Positions 43,868-47,884 of a stretch of DNA of 47,884 bases are shown one piece after another. The notes under the pieces were generated by a model. It was not told the origin of the DNA. It saw only the letters and a program-made list of their open reading frames with translations, and made no database searches. A program made the position numbers and the translations under genes. This stretch comes from Dehalococcoidia bacterium (GTDB lineage: Bacteria > Chloroflexota > Dehalococcoidia > SHYB01): assembly GCA_009693015.1 (NCBI GenBank), contig SHYB01000001.1, positions 1 to 47,884 on the forward strand. Reading direction: 5' to 3'. Numbering within the stretch: position 1 is the stretch's first letter; every line of letters begins with the position of its first letter.

Positions 43868-44547
43868 GGCGGGCATACGACCGCTCCTTCTATCTGTTCT
43901 GGACGTGGTTCTCCCGCACCTGCTTTTTCCTGTTCACCCGCTGCACCGTGGAGGGGCGGGAGAATGTGCCGCCGCACGGCCCGCTGATCGTGGTGACGAA
44001 CCACCTGTGCTTTCTCGACCCGCCGCTGGTGGCGGCGGCGATGCCGCGCCGCGTGCGGTTCATGGCGAAGAAGGAGTTGTACGATATGCCGGTGATCGGC
44101 TTCCTCACGCGCTCCTACGGCAGCATCCGCGTGGACCGCGAGGGGCCGCAGAAAGATACGATCGTGGCGGTGGACCAGGCGCTGCGGCGCGATGCGGCGA
44201 TCGGGATGTTCCCCGAAGGCACGCGGTCGCGCGGGGCGCTGGCGCGGGGCAAGCCGGGGGCGACGATGCTGGCGCTGCGCACCGGCGCTCCCATGCTGCC
44301 TATCGCCATCACCGGCACGGAGCGGATCACCAGCCTGTGGGCCTTCTTGTTCAAGCGCCGTCGGATCAAGGTGACTATCGGCGAGGTGTTCAGCCTGCCG
44401 AACCTTGAGGGGAACGTAGGCAAGGCGCAGATCGCGGGGCTCACTGATATGATGATGGAGAGAGTGGCGGTAATGCTGCCGCAAGAGTACCGCGGCTATT
44501 ACGCGCGCAAGCCCGTCCCAGAACGGCACCCGCAACAGCAACCCTGA
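43864..44547 (+). CDS. plsC: 1-acyl-sn-glycerol-3-phosphate acyltransferase
   Basis: Adds the second acyl chain in phosphatidic acid synthesis at the inner face of the membrane. The 227-residue protein has the acyltransferase motifs NHLCFLDPP (HX4D), GSIRVDREG, FPEGTRSRG and LPIAITGTE. A hydrophobic N-terminal stretch (FYLFWTWFSRTCFFLF) anchors it. It is translationally coupled to cmk. The C-terminal 20 residues are basic and Pro/Gln-rich. Confidence 0.93.
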   Translation: MRRAYDRSFYLFWTWFSRTCFFLFTRCTVEGRENVPPHGPLIVVTNHLCFLDPPLVAAAMPRRVRFMAKKELYDMPVIGFLTRSYGSIRVDREGPQKDTIVAVDQALRRDAAIGMFPEGTRSRGALARGKPGATMLALRTGAPMLPIAITGTERITSLWAFLFKRRRIKVTIGEVFSLPNLEGNVGKAQIAGLTDMMMERVAVMLPQEYRGYYARKPVPERHPQQQP

Positions 44548-44571
44548 CAACGTTTGGCGGAGACTCCGGCC

Positions 44572-46416
44572 ATGTGCGGAATCATCGGCTATTGCGGCGG
44601 GAAGCAGGCGCTGCCGCTGCTGCTGCAGGGCCTCAAGCGCCTGGAGTACCGGGGCTATGATTCCGTGGGCGTGGCGCTCGTTGAGCCAAACGGGAAGCTG
44701 GCGATTTTCAAGAGCACGGGTCGCATGGACGACCTTGCCGCCGCCATTGACCCGGGCGCTCGGGGGACGCTGGGGATCGGCCATACGCGGTGGGCCACGC
44801 ACGGCAAGCCGAGCCACGAGAACGCGCACCCACACCTGGATTGCAGCAGCGGCGGCGTGGCCGTGGTGCATAACGGCATCGTGGAGAACTACCGCGAGTT
44901 GAAGACGGGGCTGGAGCGCGCGGGGCACCGCTTCACCTCACAGACGGACTCCGAGGTGATCCCGCACCTGCTGGAGGAGCAGTTGGCGCATGGGGCCACG
45001 CTGGAAGAGGCGCTGCGCCGTGCAGGCGCGATGCTGCGCGGGGCGCATGCCATTGTGGCGGTGAGTGCGGCGTCGCCGGACACCATGGTGGGGTTGCGCA
45101 TCGGCCACGCCGGCGGGCTGGCGGTGGGCTATGCCGAGGGCGCGGTGTTCTTCGCCAGCGACGTGCCGGCGATCCAGGGGGAGGCGGAGCGCGTGCTGCA
45201 CCTGGTGAGCGGCGAGATGGCCGTGGCGCGCGGCGGGCAGGCGCACGTCACCACGCTGGAGGGGGCGCCGGTGCATCGCCGCGCCGTGAGCTTGTCGCGC
45301 GATGCGCTGTCGGCAGCGAAGGGGCCGTACAAGCACTTCATGCTGAAGGAGATCATGGAGCAGCCGGAGACGCTGGTCTCCGCCCTGCGCGACCGCATAG
45401 ATTTTCAAGACATGCGCATATCGCTGGACGGCTTTCCCTTCGATGCGGAACAAGTGCGCTCTTTCGACCGGGTGGTGCTGGTGGGAATGGGGACGAGCTT
45501 TCACGCGGTGCAGGTGGGGCGGATGTTCATCGAGCGGCTGGCGCACATGCCCGCGGAGGCAGAGAACGCATCGGAATATCGCTACCGCGACCCCGTCGTT
45601 TCTCCGAAGACGCTCCTGGTGACGGTGGGGCAATCGGGGGAGACGGTGGACACGCTGGTGGCGATGGCGGAGGCAAAGCAACGCGGCTTGCCCATCGTCA
45701 CGGTGTGCAACGTGGCGGGGTCGGAAGCGACGCGGGCGGCGGACTACGCGCTGCTGGTGCAAGCGGGGCCGGAGGTGGCGGTCGCCAGCACCAAGACGTA
45801 TGTGGGGTCGCTGGCGTGCCTGTACTTGCTGGCGGCGTACCTGGGCCAGGAGCGCGGATCGCTGAGCAAGGACCGGCTGCGTGGCGTGATAGAGGACGCG
45901 GTGCTGCTGCCCAACCTGATGGGCCAGGCGCTGGAGCAGACGGAGCGGTATGAGACGATCGCCTGGAGGTACGCGCATGCGCAAAGCGCGCTGGTGCTGG
46001 GGCGCGGGCTGAACTACCCCACGGCGATGGAGGGGGCGCTGAAGCTCAAAGAGGTGAGCTATATGCACGCGGAAGGCTATCCCGCGGGCGAGATGAAGCA
46101 TGGCCCCATTGCGCTGATCGACGAACACACGCCGGTGATCGCCGTGGCGCTGCGGGACCGCCTGCGGGAGAAGATGCTGAGCGCCATCGAGCAGGTGCGG
46201 GCGCGGGACGGGCGGGTGATCGCCATCGCCACGGCAGGGGATGAGGAGATGGCGCAAAAGGCGACGGATGTGGTGTATGTGCCGGAGGCACCGGAGCTGC
46301 TGACGCCGCTGCTGGCGGTTGTGCCGCTGCAACTCTTGGCCTACTATATCGCGGTGCGCCGGGGCGCGGACGTGGATCAGCCGCGCAACCTGGCGAAGAC
46401 GGTGACGGTGGAGTAA
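44572..46416 (+). CDS. glmS: Glutamine-fructose-6-phosphate aminotransferase (isomerizing)
   Basis: Makes glucosamine-6-phosphate for cell-wall precursors. The start is ATG 44572, so that Cys2 (CGIIGYCG) becomes the N-terminal nucleophile after Met removal. The 614-residue protein has the Ntn glutaminase domain (TRWATHGKPS, HNGIVENY, TDSEVIPHL), two SIS domains (GMGTSFHAV, TVGQSGETVDT, STKTYVGSL) and the standard end DQPRNLAKTVTVE. It starts 24 nt after plsC. No glmS ribozyme-like leader is evident in that short gap. Confidence 0.95.
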   Translation: MCGIIGYCGGKQALPLLLQGLKRLEYRGYDSVGVALVEPNGKLAIFKSTGRMDDLAAAIDPGARGTLGIGHTRWATHGKPSHENAHPHLDCSSGGVAVVHNGIVENYRELKTGLERAGHRFTSQTDSEVIPHLLEEQLAHGATLEEALRRAGAMLRGAHAIVAVSAASPDTMVGLRIGHAGGLAVGYAEGAVFFASDVPAIQGEAERVLHLVSGEMAVARGGQAHVTTLEGAPVHRRAVSLSRDALSAAKGPYKHFMLKEIMEQPETLVSALRDRIDFQDMRISLDGFPFDAEQVRSFDRVVLVGMGTSFHAVQVGRMFIERLAHMPAEAENASEYRYRDPVVSPKTLLVTVGQSGETVDTLVAMAEAKQRGLPIVTVCNVAGSEATRAADYALLVQAGPEVAVASTKTYVGSLACLYLLAAYLGQERGSLSKDRLRGVIEDAVLLPNLMGQALEQTERYETIAWRYAHAQSALVLGRGLNYPTAMEGALKLKEVSYMHAEGYPAGEMKHGPIALIDEHTPVIAVALRDRLREKMLSAIEQVRARDGRVIAIATAGDEEMAQKATDVVYVPEAPELLTPLLAVVPLQLLAYYIAVRRGADVDQPRNLAKTVTVE

Positions 46417-46469
46417 CGGCCTCGCCGCCGCCCCCCAGCGCCGCGCTGCAACAAGATGGAGGTAGCCCC

Positions 46470-46718
46470 ATGCCCGCCACAAAGAAGAGCAAGACGCCGC
46501 CGGTGAAGCAGGGCAAGTTCGGCATCTACGTGAACCCCAAGGAAAACCATGCGGTGCGGATCAACTCGCCGTACTGGTTCCCCCCGGCGCCGGACTGGGC
46601 GTTCGTCACGGACGAGGTGAACGCCACGCTGCTGAAGATCCGCGACCTGGCGAAGGAGCAGGGCCTGACACCCACGCCGGAGCGTATCACCTGGACGTCC
46701 ATCCCGCTGCTGGACTAG
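46470..46718 (+). CDS. Small unknown protein
   Basis: An 82-residue soluble protein with a basic N-terminus (MPATKKSKTPPVKQGKFGIY) and a middle with RINSPYWFPPAPDWAFV. A GGAGG ribosome site lies 7 nt ahead of the ATG. It sits between glmS and a thiolase-like gene on the same strand. No domain is recognised and no function is proposed. Confidence 0.65.
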   Translation: MPATKKSKTPPVKQGKFGIYVNPKENHAVRINSPYWFPPAPDWAFVTDEVNATLLKIRDLAKEQGLTPTPERITWTSIPLLD

Positions 46719-46778
46719 TGGAAGCGGCGGCGGGGCGAAAGCTTGTGCCGCTGCACGACTCACGAGAAGCGAGGCCCC

Positions 46779-47884
46779 ATGCCATCACTGCACCGTTCCG
46801 CCGCCATTGTGGGGGCGTATGAGCATCCCACGCGCAAGTCGCCGGACAAGTCGGCGTACCAGATCCAGGCGGAGGCGGCGCGCGGGGCGCTGGCCGAGGC
46901 GGGGCTGACGATCCGTGACGTGGACGGGTTCATGACCGCGAGCCGCCAGGGGATGCAGGCGGCGGAGATCGCGGAGTACATGGGGCTGAACCCCAAGATG
47001 ATTGACGGCACGAACCTCGGCGGGTCGTCGTTCCTGGCGCATACGGCGCGGGCGGCGGCGGCGATCGCCGCGGGGTACTGTGAGGTGGTGCTGATTACCT
47101 ATGGGGAGACGCCGATTTCCATTGGCAGAGCCATAGGCACGGGCGGCAGCGACCGGCAGAACGCCACGCCGTGGCCGGAGAGTTTTGAGACGCCGTACGG
47201 GCTGATCATCGCCGCGTCGTACGCCAACGTGGCGTCGCGCCATATGTACGAGTTCGGCACGACGAGCGAGCAATTGGCGGAGATCGCGGTGACCACGCGG
47301 CGGCACGCGGGGATGAACCCGGGCGCGATGTTTCGCGACCCTATGACGGTGGCCGACGTGGTCAACTCGCGCATGATCGCCTGGCCGCTGCACCTGCTGG
47401 ACTGCTGCGTGATCTCCGACGGCGCGGGGGCGCTGGTGGTGACGAGCGCGAGCAGGGCGCGGCAGTGCAAGACGAAGCCGGTGTGGCTGCTGGGCGTGGG
47501 CGAAGGGCTGGCGCACCAGAGCGCGGGCCATCGCGATTACACCACCGTCGCCGCGGCGCAGTCGTCGCCGCGGGCGTTCGCGATGGCGGGGGTGACGCAC
47601 AAGGACATTGACCACCTGATGGTGTACGACTCGTTCACCATCACCGTGCTGACCACGCTGGAGAGCCTGGGGTTCTGCAAGAAGGGGGAGGGCGGCGCGT
47701 TTGTGCAGGGCGGACGTTTGGGGATGGACGGGCAATACCCCACCAATACGGACGGCGGGGGGCTGTCCAACAACCACCCCGGCATGCGGGGCATTTTCCT
47801 GGTGATTGAGTCGGTGAAGCAGTTGCGAGGCGATTTCGCGGGAACCCCGCGCCAGGTGAAGGACTGCAAACTCTCGCTGTGCCA
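46779..47884 (+). CDS. Thiolase-like protein (SCP-x / lipid-transfer type), 3' end outside window
   Basis: Open from ATG 46779 to the window edge, 368 codons. It has the thiolase fold blocks of the non-canonical SCP-x group: LAEAGLTIRDVDGFM, NLGGSSFLAHTARAAAAIAAG, EVVLITYGETP, LLDCCVISDGAGALVV and NTDGGGLSNNHPG, which contains the conserved His. Where classical thiolases have the nucleophilic Cys, the sequence reads GGSSF, so Claisen chemistry by the usual route is doubtful. Members of this group often pair with a DUF35 OB-fold protein, which would lie beyond the window. Confidence 0.82.
   Translation, partial: MPSLHRSAAIVGAYEHPTRKSPDKSAYQIQAEAARGALAEAGLTIRDVDGFMTASRQGMQAAEIAEYMGLNPKMIDGTNLGGSSFLAHTARAAAAIAAGYCEVVLITYGETPISIGRAIGTGGSDRQNATPWPESFETPYGLIIAASYANVASRHMYEFGTTSEQLAEIAVTTRRHAGMNPGAMFRDPMTVADVVNSRMIAWPLHLLDCCVISDGAGALVVTSASRARQCKTKPVWLLGVGEGLAHQSAGHRDYTTVAAAQSSPRAFAMAGVTHKDIDHLMVYDSFTITVLTTLESLGFCKKGEGGAFVQGGRLGMDGQYPTNTDGGGLSNNHPGMRGIFLVIESVKQLRGDFAGTPRQVKDCKLSLC

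Overview
The window is GC-rich bacterial chromosome, densely coding on both strands. I see no rRNA, tRNA, CRISPR array, prophage or transposase. The gene set points to a free-living, respiring member of Chloroflexota, possibly Dehalococcoidia or SAR202-like. This is an inference from three things: a split-ActB alternative complex III (ACIII), a T-box in front of a branched-chain amino-acid operon, and a set of flavin and CoA enzymes typical of that phylum. No single gene proves the taxonomy.

Layout. 1-1325: the end of a probable response regulator, a convergent histidine kinase, and a short membrane ORF in frame with the kinase. 1778-4603: the glyoxylate shunt (malate synthase then isocitrate lyase, minus strand) with a good promoter and a strong terminator. 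4942-6535: a PAC2-family protein and molybdopterin synthase (moaD, moaE). 6694-9204: small catabolic genes (NTF2-like protein, flavin reductase, enoyl-CoA hydratase) separated by a structured repeat family. 9201-13327: a ClpB/ClpC-like AAA+ chaperone, a frameshifted gene of foreign base composition and a SnoaL-like protein. 13509-14852: assimilatory sulfur genes cysH and cysC. 15094-23323: one minus-strand operon for ACIII (pentaheme ActA, ActB1, ActB2, two NrfD-like subunits, ActD, ActE and two small membrane proteins). 23683-25169: selD, read here as a selenoprotein with an in-frame UGA, and a JAMM peptidase. 25314-29419: a MacAB-like adaptor, ATPase and permease. 29443-40422: a long minus-strand ilvBNC-leuACDB-cimA cluster behind a T-box leader, with a decayed toxin-antitoxin module inserted between leuC and leuD. 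40831-43090: a frameshifted dodecin, an alpha/beta hydrolase and a luciferase-like flavin oxidoreductase. 43178-47884: cmk, plsC, glmS, a small unknown gene and the start of a thiolase-like gene.

How the genes work together. ilvB, ilvN and ilvC make the common dihydroxyacid precursor. leuA and cimA condense acetyl-CoA with ketoisovalerate or pyruvate. LeuC, LeuD and LeuB can serve both the leucine and the citramalate (isoleucine) branches, so one T-box could tune all three amino acids. The glyoxylate shunt and enoyl-CoA hydratase suit growth on acetate or fatty acids, with electrons passing from quinol to cytochrome c through ACIII.

The most unusual signals are the UGA-containing selD; a repeat family whose hairpins keep the same loop while the stem sequence changes with compensating pairs; a second repeat that twice ends exactly on a gene's stop codon; and four genes broken by single small lesions (a 10-bp tandem duplication, a nonsense codon in a RelE-type toxin, a frameshift in dodecin, and a possible nonsense codon in the kinase). 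I did not find a clearly novel multi-gene system. The repeats and the UGA gene are the best candidates for follow-up.
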